This document shows positions 45,733 to 54,593 of a DNA stretch of 64,000 nt, piece after piece (position 1 is the stretch's first letter; each line of letters begins with the position of its first letter). Source of the DNA: Caenimonas soli (GTDB taxonomy: Bacteria; Pseudomonadota; Gammaproteobacteria; Burkholderiales; Burkholderiaceae_C). Below the pieces are notes generated by a model. It saw nothing but the letters and a program-made list of their open reading frames with translations. It did no database searches and was not told where the DNA came from. Made by a program: the position numbers and the translations under genes. The stretch spans positions 62,001-126,000 of the forward strand of contig NZ_JABJVV010000014.1 in NCBI RefSeq assembly GCF_013155545.1. Reading direction: 5' to 3'.

Positions 45733-46716
45733 TCATTCCGGCTTGAAGCCGATTTCCGCCAGCATCTTCTGTTCGCGCTCGAACTGGCCGCGCGCATAGG
45801 CAGCGTAGGCCTGGCCGCTGATCACGTTGGGCTGCATGTCGAAGGATTCGAGCTGCTGCAGGTAGGCGGGGTCCGATGCAGCCTTGCTGAATGCGGCCTG
45901 CAGGCGTGCGGTGATTTTCGGGTCGAGGCCTTTCGGCGCCACCAGCCCCACCGGCGATTCGATGACGAGGTCCCAGCCTAGCTCCTTTACCGTCGGCACA
46001 TCGGGGTAGCGCTTCAGGCGCTGCGCAGTGAACGTCGCCAGCAGGCGGGCCTTGCCACCCTGCACCTGGGGCCCGAAGCCGGGGTCGCCGTACACGTCCA
46101 GGTGGCGCCCGATCAGCGCCTGGAAGCTTTCGCTGCCGCCCTTGAACGGGACCATGTTGAACTTCGTGCCCGCCATCTTGGCCAGCCGCTCGGCATAGAT
46201 CCGGTTGACGCTGATGGCGCCCACGTTGCCCCAGCTGAGCGCGCCGGGACGCTTCTTCGCGTCCTCCAGCAATTCCGGCAAGCTCTTCCAGGGTGCGTCC
46301 GCGGCGACGGTGACGCCGGTGGTCAGACCGGCGAGGCCGATGAGGTAAGTGAAGTCGCGCAGCGGATCCCAAGTCACTTTCTGCACCAGGGGCGCGCGGA
46401 TCACCGAGTTGTGCATCACGGCCAGGGTATAGCCATCGGCTTCGTTCATCGTCGCGAGCCCCGCGGTGCCGGTGACTCCGCCGGCGCCGGGCTTGTGCAT
46501 CAGGACCACGGGCTGGCCGAGGTCCTGTGAAGCCGCGTTGGCCAGCGACCGGAAGATCGGGTCGAAGGAGCCGCCGGCGGGGAAGGGCAGGATCAAGGTG
46601 ATCGGCTTGCTGGGGAACGGGTCCGCTGCGAGCGCGGAACCGGCCCCGACCACGGCGCCGATGGCGAGCAGGCCGCCCAGGACTTCGCGGCGGCGCAGAG
46701 GTGAGGTGATGGGCAT
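45733..46716 (-). CDS. Bug family periplasmic receptor 2
   Basis: 327 residues. Twin-arginine-like signal SPLRRREVLGGLLAIGAV with cleavage near ALAA/DPFPSK, Bug hallmark PSKPITLILPFPAGGSFD, MHKPGAGGVTGTA and NEADGYTLAVM. Divergent from receptor 1 in the binding region. No TctA/TctB gene nearby. Start ATG 46716 has GGGAGG 7 nt upstream; an ATG 6 nt earlier is too close to that site. Confidence 0.88.
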   Translation of the reverse strand: MPITSPLRRREVLGGLLAIGAVVGAGSALAADPFPSKPITLILPFPAGGSFDPIFRSLANAASQDLGQPVVLMHKPGAGGVTGTAGLATMNEADGYTLAVMHNSVIRAPLVQKVTWDPLRDFTYLIGLAGLTTGVTVAADAPWKSLPELLEDAKKRPGALSWGNVGAISVNRIYAERLAKMAGTKFNMVPFKGGSESFQALIGRHLDVYGDPGFGPQVQGGKARLLATFTAQRLKRYPDVPTVKELGWDLVIESPVGLVAPKGLDPKITARLQAAFSKAASDPAYLQQLESFDMQPNVISGQAYAAYARGQFEREQKMLAEIGFKPE

Positions 46717-46726
46717 GGTCATGCCT

Positions 46727-46800
46727 CCCGACGAGCCGCCTCTAGGGAGGCATGCGCCCCCTCGGGGGGCAGTGAACGAAGGTGAACGTGGGGGCTCATA
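46727..46800. repeat. GC-rich intergenic repeat (CCCCCTCGGGGGG type)
   Basis: Two stems: GCCGCCTCTAGGGAGGC-like at 46735-46751 and GCCCCCTC/GGGGGGC at 46757-46771, followed by AGTGAACGAAGGTGAACG and GGGGGCT. I recognise this as a dispersed element common in Comamonadaceae genomes. It reaches the ribosome site of Bug receptor 2. Confidence 0.6.
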
Positions 46801-46825
46801 GATACTCCTGTGGGTGGAATGAAGT

Positions 46826-47239
46826 TCAGGGAAGCGGCAGGTAGCGGAACGAGCCGTGCGCCAGGGCGATGGCGCGCCCGCCGGCATCGGTGACCGTGGC
46901 GCGGCACCAGGCGACACCGTCGTCGTGGGCGATCACTTCGCCGTCGGCCGTCAGCGTGCCGCGGCCCGGCTCGATGAAGCTGGAATCCAGGTTGAGCGTG
47001 ACGGCGGTGCGTTCGAAGTTGCGGCGGGAAACGGCGGCGCTGGCCATGACCACGTCGAGCAGCGTAACGATGACGCCGCCGTGCACCGCGCCGATCACGT
47101 TGCCGAACTCCGGCCGCGCCTCCAGCACCAGCCGCGCCCGTCCGCCTTCGGAGAACTCGCGCCGCACGCCCAGCATCTGCATGAAGGGCACGGCGGCGAA
47201 GACGTTGCGCGGGTCCGCGCTGGCGGCCACGGGCTTCAT
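46826..47239 (-). CDS. PaaI family hot-dog thioesterase 2
   Basis: 137 residues. GNVIGAVHGGVIVTLLDVVMASAAVS (about 46-71) is the catalytic region, with ASFIEPGRG-like SSFIEPGRGTLTADGEV following. Paralogue of thioesterase 1. ATG 47239 overlaps the end of acyl-CoA ligase 3 (47236-47239). Confidence 0.87.
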   Translation of the reverse strand: MKPVAASADPRNVFAAVPFMQMLGVRREFSEGGRARLVLEARPEFGNVIGAVHGGVIVTLLDVVMASAAVSRRNFERTAVTLNLDSSFIEPGRGTLTADGEVIAHDDGVAWCRATVTDAGGRAIALAHGSFRYLPLP

Positions 47240-48750
47240 GCGCGGTGCGCCTCGCGCAGGGCGTTCTTCAGCACCTTGCCGGCGGCCGACATCGGCAGTG
47301 ACTCGACAAACGCGATGCTGCGCGGGCACTTGTAGCCCGCCAGGCGCGTCTTGCACCAGGCTCGCAGGGTTTCGACCAGCTCGGATGCCTGCTCCGAGGT
47401 GCCGGGCTGCAGCACCACGACCGCGTGCACGGCCTCGCCCCAGCGCGCATCGGGCACGCCGATCACGGCGGCCTGCGACACGGCGGGATGGCTGCGCAGC
47501 GCCGCCTCGACCTCGGCGCTGTAGATGTTCTCGCCGCCGCTGATGATCATGTCCTTGATGCGGTCCACGATGAAGAGGTAGCCGTCGGCGTCCATCCGGC
47601 CGCCATCGCCGGTGTGCAGCCAGCCGTCCCGCAGCGTTTCGGCCGTGGCCTCGGGCTGGCGCCAGTAGCCCTGCATCACCATCGGGCCGCGTGCCAGGAT
47701 CTCGCCGACTTCGCCGCGCGGCAGCTCGCGGCCGTGCTCATCGGAGATGATAATTTCCGCGCCCAGTCCGGGGCGCCCCACCGAATTGAGCCGCCCCAGC
47801 GCCCGTGCTTCGGGCCGGTGGTTGGCCGGCAGGTTGATGCACAGCGCGCCAGCCGTCTCCGTCATGCCATAGGCCTGGAAAAATTCGGCCTGCGGCCAGG
47901 CGGCGAGCGCTCGGTCGAGCAGGTCCGGTGGCATCGGCGCGGCGCCGAAGGCGATGCGGGCCAGGCCCTGCAGGCGGCCGGCATTGAAGGCCGGGTCGTC
48001 CAGCAGTGACTGGAGCATGCTGGGCACGGCGATGATGTCGCTCACGCCGTAGCGCTCGATGGCCTCCAGCACGCGCGGCGCGCGGAACTGTGGCATGGTC
48101 ACCCAGCCGCCACCCACCACCATCTGCCCGATCAGCCGGCCCAGGCCCGCCACGTGGAACAGTGGCGCGACCAGCAAGGTCACGGATTCCGGCGAGTTGT
48201 TCAACTCGGCGCCTCGCGTCATCGACGCGGTCCAGAAATTGGCGTGCGACAGCATCACGCCCTTGGAGCGGCCGGTGGTGCCACCGGTGTAGAGGATAGC
48301 CGCCAGCGCATCGCCGCCGGTGCGCGTGTCCGCCAGCGGCGGCAGCGCTCGGGCGGCCACCGCGAACTCATTCAGTGAGAGCTTGGGCGTCGCCGTTTCC
48401 AACGCCGGTGCCTCGAGTGACTCGTCCACCAGCAGCAGCGAGGCCTCGCTGTCGGTGAGCGCATATGCCAGTTCGAGCCCGCTCCAACGGATGTTGAGCG
48501 GACAGGCAACGGCGCCAAGCCACCAGCAGGCCAGCAGAGCCTGGACCAGCTCGTCGGTATTGGGCGCGAGCAGGGCGACACGGTCGCCGCTGCCAACGCC
48601 GAACTGGCGCAGCGCCGCGGCTTGCCGAGCCACGTTGCTCAGCAGCTCGGCGAAGTTGTGCCGCCGCTCGATGCCGTCAGCCAGATGCACGAGCGCGGTC
48701 TTGCCGGAGTGGCGCTGCAGGGAACGGTGCAGGCCCTGGGTGAGGTACAC
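47236..48750 (-). CDS. Acyl-CoA synthetase (AMP-binding) 3
   Basis: 504 residues. ILYTGGTTGRSKGVMLSH (about 156), FQAYGMTETAGALC, LHTGDGGRMDADGYLFIVDRIKDMIISGGENIYSAEVEAAL and LPMSAAGKVLKNALRE. Close paralogue of ligase 2. Start GTG 48750 gives MYLTQGLHRSLQ, matching the ATG of ligase 2; TTG 48765 is the outer alternative. First gene of the operon behind operator B. Confidence 0.9.
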   Translation of the reverse strand: MYLTQGLHRSLQRHSGKTALVHLADGIERRHNFAELLSNVARQAAALRQFGVGSGDRVALLAPNTDELVQALLACWWLGAVACPLNIRWSGLELAYALTDSEASLLLVDESLEAPALETATPKLSLNEFAVAARALPPLADTRTGGDALAAILYTGGTTGRSKGVMLSHANFWTASMTRGAELNNSPESVTLLVAPLFHVAGLGRLIGQMVVGGGWVTMPQFRAPRVLEAIERYGVSDIIAVPSMLQSLLDDPAFNAGRLQGLARIAFGAAPMPPDLLDRALAAWPQAEFFQAYGMTETAGALCINLPANHRPEARALGRLNSVGRPGLGAEIIISDEHGRELPRGEVGEILARGPMVMQGYWRQPEATAETLRDGWLHTGDGGRMDADGYLFIVDRIKDMIISGGENIYSAEVEAALRSHPAVSQAAVIGVPDARWGEAVHAVVVLQPGTSEQASELVETLRAWCKTRLAGYKCPRSIAFVESLPMSAAGKVLKNALREAHRA

Positions 48751-48809
48751 GATGACTTGCCGCAAGAGTGAAAGATGCGGCCAGCTTAGGTGCTGGGTCC
48801 CGCGACACC

Positions 48810-48841
48810 AATGGCGGGAAAGGCCAAAGCGATTGGCGAAA
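48810..48841 (-). promoter_or_regulatory. Operator B: 22-bp-spaced direct repeat upstream of ligase 3
   Basis: Plus-strand half-sites AATGGCGGGAA (48810) and ATTGGCGAAA (48832), start to start 22 bp. On the minus strand TAAGCT stands 21 nt downstream of the proximal half-site. Shares a 12-nt string CCAAAGCGATTGGC-like with operator A. Lies just downstream of the araC stop. Confidence 0.65.
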
Positions 48842-48850
48842 GGCTACAGC

Positions 48851-49882
48851 TCAGGGTTGACCCTGAGACCCTTCCGCATGGCCGTGCGAATGGCGGTACT
48901 CGCCGGGCGCGACACCGGTCCAGTTCTTGAAGGCGCGGTGGAAGGTGCTGGCCTCGGAGAAGCCCACTTCGTTGGCAATGTCGAGCAGCGGCAGGCGCGT
49001 GTTGGTGAGGAACTCGATCGCGGCATCGCGGCGCAGCTCATCCTTGATCTGCTGGAAGCCGCGGCCCTCTTCACGCAGGCGCCGCCGCAAGGTCTGCGGC
49101 GTCACGGCCAATGCGTCACCGACTTCCTCCAATGAAGGCAGCTCCTCGCCCAGCCGTCTGCGCAGCAGCCGCCGGATGCGGTCCGTGAGGCTGCTGGTGT
49201 CGCGGTATTTGACGATCAGATTGGCGGGCGCGCCGGCCAGGAACTCGCGCACGCTCTGCACGGTCTGCACCACCGGCAAGTCCAGCCAATGGGCCTCGAA
49301 CGACAGCCCCACGTGGGGCTGGCCGTAGCGGATCGGGGCCTGGTAGACGCGCGAGGTGTCCGTGCCGAATTGCGCTGCGGTGTAGTCCACGCCCAGCACC
49401 GGGACCCGGCGTGCCACCAGCCATGAGGCAGCCCCGAACGTGAACAGCATGAAGGCCTTGATGGCGTAGTCCAGCCGCTCGTCGGACTCGCGCCGCAGCA
49501 CGAACTGGATTTGCGCGAGTTCGCCGCGCACGGACAAGCGCGCCACGAAATCGTCGATGAGCAGGTCGTAGAACGCGAAGCCGCTGCGCAGCGCCTCGCC
49601 CAGCGTGGCGCAGCGCACCAGCTGCTTCATGCATTGGCCGAAGCTGCCAGGCCGTACCGGGCGCGAGGTCAGACCCCATAGCTCGTCGCGCAGGGCCCGG
49701 CGCAGTACCCGGATCAGCAGCGCGTACTGCTGCTGGGAGACGCGGGCGAGGGGAGACTCCAGCAGCGCCGGGGTGATGCCCGCACGAGCCAGCACGCTCG
49801 CCTCGTCCACACCGCGCTGCCGCGTCCCCTGCAGGATCATGCGGACCTGCTGGATCGCGACGGTGTGGTGGGTGGGTGTCAC
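48851..49882 (-). CDS. AraC family transcriptional regulator (arabinose_bd type)
   Basis: 343 residues. N-terminal ligand-binding domain of the Arabinose_bd class (about 20-215, with the family's RVSQQQYALLIRVLRRALRDELWGL and FAFYDLLIDDF), C-terminal double helix-turn-helix (VGDALAVTPQTLRRRLREEG and DIANEVGFSEASTFHRAFKNWTGVAPGEYR). Members often activate fatty-acid or aromatic operons. Start GTG 49882, 9 nt after the CoA-transferase stop, so it may be carried on the itaconate operon mRNA. It is the likely reader of operators A, B and C. Confidence 0.9.
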   Translation of the reverse strand: MTPTHHTVAIQQVRMILQGTRQRGVDEASVLARAGITPALLESPLARVSQQQYALLIRVLRRALRDELWGLTSRPVRPGSFGQCMKQLVRCATLGEALRSGFAFYDLLIDDFVARLSVRGELAQIQFVLRRESDERLDYAIKAFMLFTFGAASWLVARRVPVLGVDYTAAQFGTDTSRVYQAPIRYGQPHVGLSFEAHWLDLPVVQTVQSVREFLAGAPANLIVKYRDTSSLTDRIRRLLRRRLGEELPSLEEVGDALAVTPQTLRRRLREEGRGFQQIKDELRRDAAIEFLTNTRLPLLDIANEVGFSEASTFHRAFKNWTGVAPGEYRHSHGHAEGSQGQP

Positions 49883-49891
49883 CGGTCCAGC

Positions 49892-51073
49892 TTAGCCGAC
49901 GGCGCCGGACGCCCGCAAGCCGGCAAGTTCATGTTGGTCGAAACCGGCTTCCTGCAGCACCTCGTCAGTGTGCTCGCCAGGGCGCGGGGCCGCGCGTGGG
50001 GGGCTGGGTTCGAAGCCGCTCATCTTGACGGGCTGGCCGAACTGTGAGGGCGCATTGGCCGCGGGCACGACCATGCCGCGGGCCTTGAAGTGCGGGTGAG
50101 CCACCGTCTCGTCCAGCCGAAGCACCGGCGTGACGCAGGCTTCGCCATCGGCGAACAAGGCGCTCCAATGCGCCAGCGGTCGCGACGCGAAGATCGCGGC
50201 GAGTTCCTGCCGCAGGCGCTCTTCGGCGCCCGGGTCGCCGGTGCGATGCAAGGGCACCAGGTCGTCCCGCTCCAGGCGCCGGCATAGCGCATCCCAGAAC
50301 TTGCGCTCCAGCGCGCCGACCGCGACGTGGCGGCCATCCGCCGTGCGATAGAAGCCATAGCAGGCGAGTTCGCCGGTCAGTGTGGCCCGGCCGGTCGCCG
50401 CCACGCGGCCATGCTGGTTGAGCGCGGCCAGCGGCAGCACCGCGTGCGCCAGCACGCCGTCGGCCATGGCGATGTCGACGTGGCGGCCCCGGCCCGTGCG
50501 CGCGGCATCGAACAGCGCGGCCAGGATGCCCATCACGGCCGTCATGCAACCCCCCAGCAAGTCGGCCACGGGCAGGTTGGACAGGGCAGGACCTTCGCGC
50601 GTACCGATCTGGTCGGCCACGCCGGCCAAGGCGCAGTAGTTGAGGTCATGGCCCGGCATGTCGCGCAGCGGCCCGGTCTGGCCGAAGCCACTGATGCTGC
50701 AATACACGATGCGCGGGTTCATCGCGGCCACCACCTCATAGCCCACGCCCAGCCGCTGCATCACGCCGGGGCGAAAGCCTTCCACCAGCACGTCGGCGTC
50801 GCGGCACAGGCGCAGCAGGGTAGCGGCGCCCGCCGGCTGCTTGAGGTCGATGCGGATCGCCCGCTTGTTGCGGTTGAGCAGCGCGCGCACCGGCGGGGCG
50901 GCATAGTCGCCGGCACCCAGGTCTTCGATCTTGATCACGTCGGCGCCCAGGTCCGCCAGGTGCAGGGTTCCCATGGGGCCGGGCAGCAGCCGGGTGAGGT
51001 CCAGCACGCGCACGCCGGCCAGGGGAGGGCGAGAAGAAGACGAAGAAGATAGGGCGGATGAGGCGATGGTCAT
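49892..51073 (-). CDS. CaiB/BaiF family CoA-transferase 2 (racemase-like)
   Basis: 393 residues. Type III CoA transferase family: VLDLTRLLPGPMGTLHLADLGADVIKIE (about 20-47), VLVEGFRPGVMQRLG, GHDLNYCALAG with the conserved Asp (about 160), and GRGRHVDIAMADGVL. More like alpha-methylacyl-CoA racemase than Ict by the LLPGPMG loop. A serine-rich N-terminus (ALSSSSSSRPP) comes from an AGAAGA repeat. Could act as a second transferase or as a racemase of 2-methyl acyl-CoA in the pathway. Ten nt after ccl. Confidence 0.85.
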   Translation of the reverse strand: MTIASSALSSSSSSRPPLAGVRVLDLTRLLPGPMGTLHLADLGADVIKIEDLGAGDYAAPPVRALLNRNKRAIRIDLKQPAGAATLLRLCRDADVLVEGFRPGVMQRLGVGYEVVAAMNPRIVYCSISGFGQTGPLRDMPGHDLNYCALAGVADQIGTREGPALSNLPVADLLGGCMTAVMGILAALFDAARTGRGRHVDIAMADGVLAHAVLPLAALNQHGRVAATGRATLTGELACYGFYRTADGRHVAVGALERKFWDALCRRLERDDLVPLHRTGDPGAEERLRQELAAIFASRPLAHWSALFADGEACVTPVLRLDETVAHPHFKARGMVVPAANAPSQFGQPVKMSGFEPSPPRAAPRPGEHTDEVLQEAGFDQHELAGLRASGAVG

Positions 51074-51082
51074 CCGCTTACT

Positions 51083-51982
51083 CTACGGCTGCGAGGCCGG
51101 CCGCGGCAATGGCCGCAACGCCCCATCGCCTTGGCAAAAAGCATCATCGTCCAGCAGCCTGCGTGCGCGCTGCAGCACCGGCGCGTCGATCATCTGCCCG
51201 TCGAGGCGAAACGCGCCCGTGCCGCGTTCGCGGCTCGTTTGCAGCACGCGCTGTGCCCAGTCGCGCTGGGCCGGCGTGGGCCCCAGGCCTTCATTGACCG
51301 GGCCCACCTGCCGCGGATGGATGCAAAGCTTCGCGCCAAAGCCCAGGCGGCGGCTGCGCGCTGCGTCGGCGGCCAGGCGCAGCTCGTCGTCCAGGGCCGC
51401 AGTGACGCCATCCACCGGCGCGGGCAGGCCGCCGCGGCGCGAAGCCATCGTGAAGGCCAGGCGCACGCTGTCGAGCTCGCGTTCGTCGGCGTCGCAGTGC
51501 AGACCCAGGTCGGCCTGGAAATCCAGGTGACCGAAGGCCAGGCGCAGCACGCCTGGCGCGCGCGCCAGCAGGTCCAGCGCGTGCAGCCCCTGCGCTGATT
51601 CGATCAGCGGCAGCACCGGCGCGCGCGCCAACTCCGCGACCTGGTCGATCGCGGCCACCGACTCGGCCTTGGGCAGCACCACGCCCGCCAGCTTATGCCG
51701 CGCCAGCTCGCGCAACAGGGCCATGTCGTCGTCGTACCAGGCGGTGCCCGGCGCATTGATCCGAACGAGCAGGCGTTCCCGCTCTGCCGGACCCAGTGTG
51801 GCCCAGGCGCCGGCCAGTGCCTGGCGCGCAGCTGGCTTGTCCTCGGGCGCCACCGCGTCCTCGAGATCGGCGATGACGGCGTGCGCGCCGCTGTCCAGCG
51901 CCTTGCGCAGGCGCTCGGGTCGATCTCCCGGCACGAACAGAAAGGAACGCGCGCGCGCCAGGAGTGCGGTCGCTCCGCTCAT
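51083..51982 (-). CDS. ccl: Citramalyl-CoA lyase (HpcH/HpaI, CitE-like)
   Basis: 299 residues. CitE-type TIM barrel: SFLFVPGDRPERLRKALDSGAHAVIADLEDAV (about 13-44) carries the Mg/CoA-binding Asp/Glu, and LPLIESAQGLHALDLL and LAFGHLDFQADLGL follow. In itaconate operons this enzyme cleaves citramalyl-CoA to pyruvate and acetyl-CoA. Symbol follows operon position and family; activity on malyl-CoA is possible. Start ATG 51982 overlaps the mmgE stop. Confidence 0.85.
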   Translation of the reverse strand: MSGATALLARARSFLFVPGDRPERLRKALDSGAHAVIADLEDAVAPEDKPAARQALAGAWATLGPAERERLLVRINAPGTAWYDDDMALLRELARHKLAGVVLPKAESVAAIDQVAELARAPVLPLIESAQGLHALDLLARAPGVLRLAFGHLDFQADLGLHCDADERELDSVRLAFTMASRRGGLPAPVDGVTAALDDELRLAADAARSRRLGFGAKLCIHPRQVGPVNEGLGPTPAQRDWAQRVLQTSRERGTGAFRLDGQMIDAPVLQRARRLLDDDAFCQGDGALRPLPRPASQP

Positions 51983-53340
51983 ACGACGACGAGCAGCGGG
52001 CCCACCCGCGGCCACTGCGCCACCTGCCACAACCGTTCCACGGCGGCGCGCATCTCGGTTTCGCTCGCACCGCCGCTGAAGGCCGCCAACTGCAAGGCCT
52101 TGGCCGTGATCTCCTCGCGGCTGAGCGTGTTGCCGGGGTCGCCTTTGGGCTCGTCGACGCGCCCGTGCAGGGTGCGGCCGTCGGCGGTGTGCACCGTCAC
52201 CTTGCCGATCCAGCGGCGCGGGTAGGCGCCGTCCACTTCGGCGTCCAGCGCCATTTCGACCCGGTCGCGCAGCCGCGCCGTGGCTTCGTCGCGGTAGTGT
52301 TGCTCGAACTCCGGCAGGCCGGCGTGGCCGAAGCGCGCCACCAGTGCCAGAACCGTGCCCATAGAGAACTTGCTCTGGTGCACCGTGGCCGGATCGACCA
52401 CCGGCCCCAGCACGTCGATCGCGCCCTGGTGTACATGGGTAACCACCCGCGCCAGGTCGTCCGGACGCAGCCGATGTTCGCGCATCACCTGCGCCAGCGC
52501 ATCGGCTGCGGGATGCGTGTGGCGGCACGAAGCGTGGTACTTGAAAGAGGTTTCCGCCGTGACCCAGCGTGTGCCCAGGCCGTCGGTCAGGCGGGTGGCA
52601 TCGGCGTCGCTCGACATGCCGGCCGCCATGCCTTGCGGACCGTCGAGGATGCGGTCGGCGCCGGTGAAGCCATCTTGCGCCAGATGGGCCGACATCAAGC
52701 CGGCGGCCGCGGCGTGAGCGGTGTGCAGTTGCTTGGAATCGGCGGCGGTGCGAAGGAACTCCCACAAGCCGGCGGATTGCGTGCCGGCCGAACCGAAGGC
52801 GTGGCGCATGCGCTGGGCGTCCAGTCCCAGCAAGTTGCCCACCGCGGCGGCCGCGGCCAGCGTGCCGGCGGTGCCCGTGGTGTGGAACACCTTGTAGTGC
52901 GAACGCCCCAGGAATTCGCCCACCCGGATGCCGACCTCGTAGCCCGCCACCGACGCCGCGAGCAGTTGCTTTCCGCTCGCGCCCAGAGCCTGTGCCGCGG
53001 CGACCGCGGCCGGGAACACCACTGTGGCCGGATGGAACACCGAGCCGTTGTGCACGTCGTCCTGTTCGGCGACATGCGAGGCCGCGGCATTGGCCATGGC
53101 CGCGAGGTAGGGACTGGTGTGCTCACCCGTGACGATGACCTCCGATGGTCCGTCGGCGGGGCCCATGGTGCTGGCGAAGCGTGCGATGCCGGTGACGGGC
53201 CGCGCGCCGTGGCCGGCGACCGCGGAGGCGAACCAGTCGACCAGCAGGTCCTCGGTCTTGCGCACTACAGGCGCCGGGATGTCGTCGAAGCGCAGGCCGG
53301 CGGCAAAAGCGGCCAGTTCGGCGTTAGGGTTGTGGCTCAT
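51979..53340 (-). CDS. MmgE/PrpD family protein
   Basis: 453 residues, the PrpD/MmgE all-helix fold. EDLLVDWFASAVAGHGARPVTG (about 28), SHVAEQDDVHNGSVFHPATVVFPAAVAAAQ (catalytic-pocket segment near 85-110), and FKYHASCRHTHPAADAL. The family includes 2-methylcitrate dehydratase and cis-aconitate decarboxylase. In itaconate operons its role is unsettled. Overlaps both neighbours by 4 nt. Confidence 0.88.
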   Translation of the reverse strand: MSHNPNAELAAFAAGLRFDDIPAPVVRKTEDLLVDWFASAVAGHGARPVTGIARFASTMGPADGPSEVIVTGEHTSPYLAAMANAAASHVAEQDDVHNGSVFHPATVVFPAAVAAAQALGASGKQLLAASVAGYEVGIRVGEFLGRSHYKVFHTTGTAGTLAAAAAVGNLLGLDAQRMRHAFGSAGTQSAGLWEFLRTAADSKQLHTAHAAAAGLMSAHLAQDGFTGADRILDGPQGMAAGMSSDADATRLTDGLGTRWVTAETSFKYHASCRHTHPAADALAQVMREHRLRPDDLARVVTHVHQGAIDVLGPVVDPATVHQSKFSMGTVLALVARFGHAGLPEFEQHYRDEATARLRDRVEMALDAEVDGAYPRRWIGKVTVHTADGRTLHGRVDEPKGDPGNTLSREEITAKALQLAAFSGGASETEMRAAVERLWQVAQWPRVGPLLVVV

Positions 53341-54494
53341 GCTGTCGTGCCTTCCAGCTGCATGCCGAGTTCGCGCAGGATGGCCCGGGTGTGCTCGCCG
53401 ACGGCGGGCACCGGGTCCATGCGGTAGTCGAAGCTGCTGTTGCGCCCCGGCGGGAGCAAGGCGGGAATTTCCCCGGCCGGCGAGCCCACTGCATGCCAGC
53501 GCTCGCGCGCCTTCAGCTGTGGGTGGGCCCAAAGACCGGCCATGTCGTTCATGCGGGCATTGGCGATCTGGGCCTCGTCCAGGCGCTGTTCCGCCTGGAT
53601 CGTGTCCATGCGGGAAAAGGCCTGCAGGATCAGCGCCTGGAGTTCGGCGCGGTTCTGGTTGCGCCGCGCGTTGGAGTCGAAGCGCGGATCCGAGGCCAGG
53701 CCAGCGTCGCCCAGCACCTTCTCGCAAAAGACCGCCCATTCGCGCTCGTTCTGCACGCCCAGGAGGACGGCGCCGTCGCTGGTGGCGAATGGGCCGTAGG
53801 GATAGATGCTGGCATGCGAGGCGCCGGTGCGCGGCGGCGGCTCGGCGCCTTCGAAGGCGTAGTACATCGGGTAGTTCATCCACTCGGCCAGCGATTCCAG
53901 CATCGACACGTCGATGTGGCTGCCCTCGCCGGTGCGCCCGCGTTGCAGCAGCGCCGCCAGGATGCCGCTGTAGCCGTACATGCCGGCTGCGATGTCGGCC
54001 ATGGAGTTGCCGGCCTTGCTGGGCGTTTCGGGCGTGCCGGTCACCGACACCAGGCCGGCCTCGGCCTGGATCAGCAAATCGTAGGCCTTCTTGTCGCGAT
54101 ACGGGCCGTCCTCGCCGTAACCCGAGATATCGCAGACGATGAGTCCTGGATGCTTCTTGTGCAGCGTTTCCCAGGACAGGCCCATGCGCGCGGCCGCACC
54201 GGGCGCGAGGTTCTGTACCAGCACATCGGCCTTGGCGACCAGCGCCTTCAGCACTGCCAGCGCTTGTGGATCCTTCAAGTCCAGCGCCAGGCTTTCCTTG
54301 GACCGGTTGGTCCAGACGAAATGAGAAGCCAGCCCGCGCACGCGCTGGTCGTAGGCGCGGGCGAAGTCGCCGGCGCCGGGGCGCTCGACCTTGATGACGC
54401 GCGCGCCCAGGTCGGCCAGCTGGCGCGTGCAGAAGGGCGCGGCAATCGCATGCTCCAGCGATACGACGGTGATGCCATCGAGAGGTCTTGTCAT
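53337..54494 (-). CDS. ict: Itaconate CoA-transferase (CaiB/BaiF type III)
   Basis: 385 residues. Near the Ict sequence I remember from Pseudomonas: VSLEHAIAAPFCTRQLADLGARVIKVE (about 11-37), VLVQNLAPGAAARMG, KKAYDLLIQAEAGLVSVTGTP with the conserved Asp (about 170) and GRTGEGSHIDVSMLE. Transfers CoA from succinyl-CoA to itaconate; mesaconyl-CoA C1-C4 transferases (Mct) share the same fold and remain an alternative. Operon position is the same as in the known ich-ict-ccl set. Confidence 0.85.
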   Translation of the reverse strand: MTRPLDGITVVSLEHAIAAPFCTRQLADLGARVIKVERPGAGDFARAYDQRVRGLASHFVWTNRSKESLALDLKDPQALAVLKALVAKADVLVQNLAPGAAARMGLSWETLHKKHPGLIVCDISGYGEDGPYRDKKAYDLLIQAEAGLVSVTGTPETPSKAGNSMADIAAGMYGYSGILAALLQRGRTGEGSHIDVSMLESLAEWMNYPMYYAFEGAEPPPRTGASHASIYPYGPFATSDGAVLLGVQNEREWAVFCEKVLGDAGLASDPRFDSNARRNQNRAELQALILQAFSRMDTIQAEQRLDEAQIANARMNDMAGLWAHPQLKARERWHAVGSPAGEIPALLPPGRNSSFDYRMDPVPAVGEHTRAILRELGMQLEGTTA

Positions 54495-54513
54495 GCGATG
54501 TACTCCATGGAGT

Positions 54514-54593
54514 TGTCATGCCGGGCTTGACCCGGCATCCATCGTGGCGTGTCGATGCGCATCGATGGATTGCGGGTCAAGCCCGCAATGACA
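54514..54593. repeat. Paired extragenic palindrome (REP-like), copy 2
   Basis: 80 bp: ATGCCGGG/CCCGGCAT palindrome then ATTGCGGG/CCCGCAAT palindrome, with TGTCAT and ATGACA at the outer ends and CATCG.../CGATGG inside. Same layout as 27961-28041. It ends exactly at the stop codon of the downstream-strand acyl-CoA dehydrogenase gene. Confidence 0.8.

Noticed and set aside
44906..46372. 488-residue apparent SDR fusion
   Set aside because: The first 217 residues are the wrong frame of Bug receptor 2.
51010..51055. AGAAGA tandem-like run near the start of CoA-transferase 2
   Set aside because: It codes for a short serine run (ALSSSSSSRPP) and is too short and irregular to be called a tandem repeat or phase-variable tract with confidence.
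51979..54519. 846-residue apparent MmgE fusion protein
   Set aside because: The upstream half is the wrong frame of the ict gene; MmgE starts at 53340.
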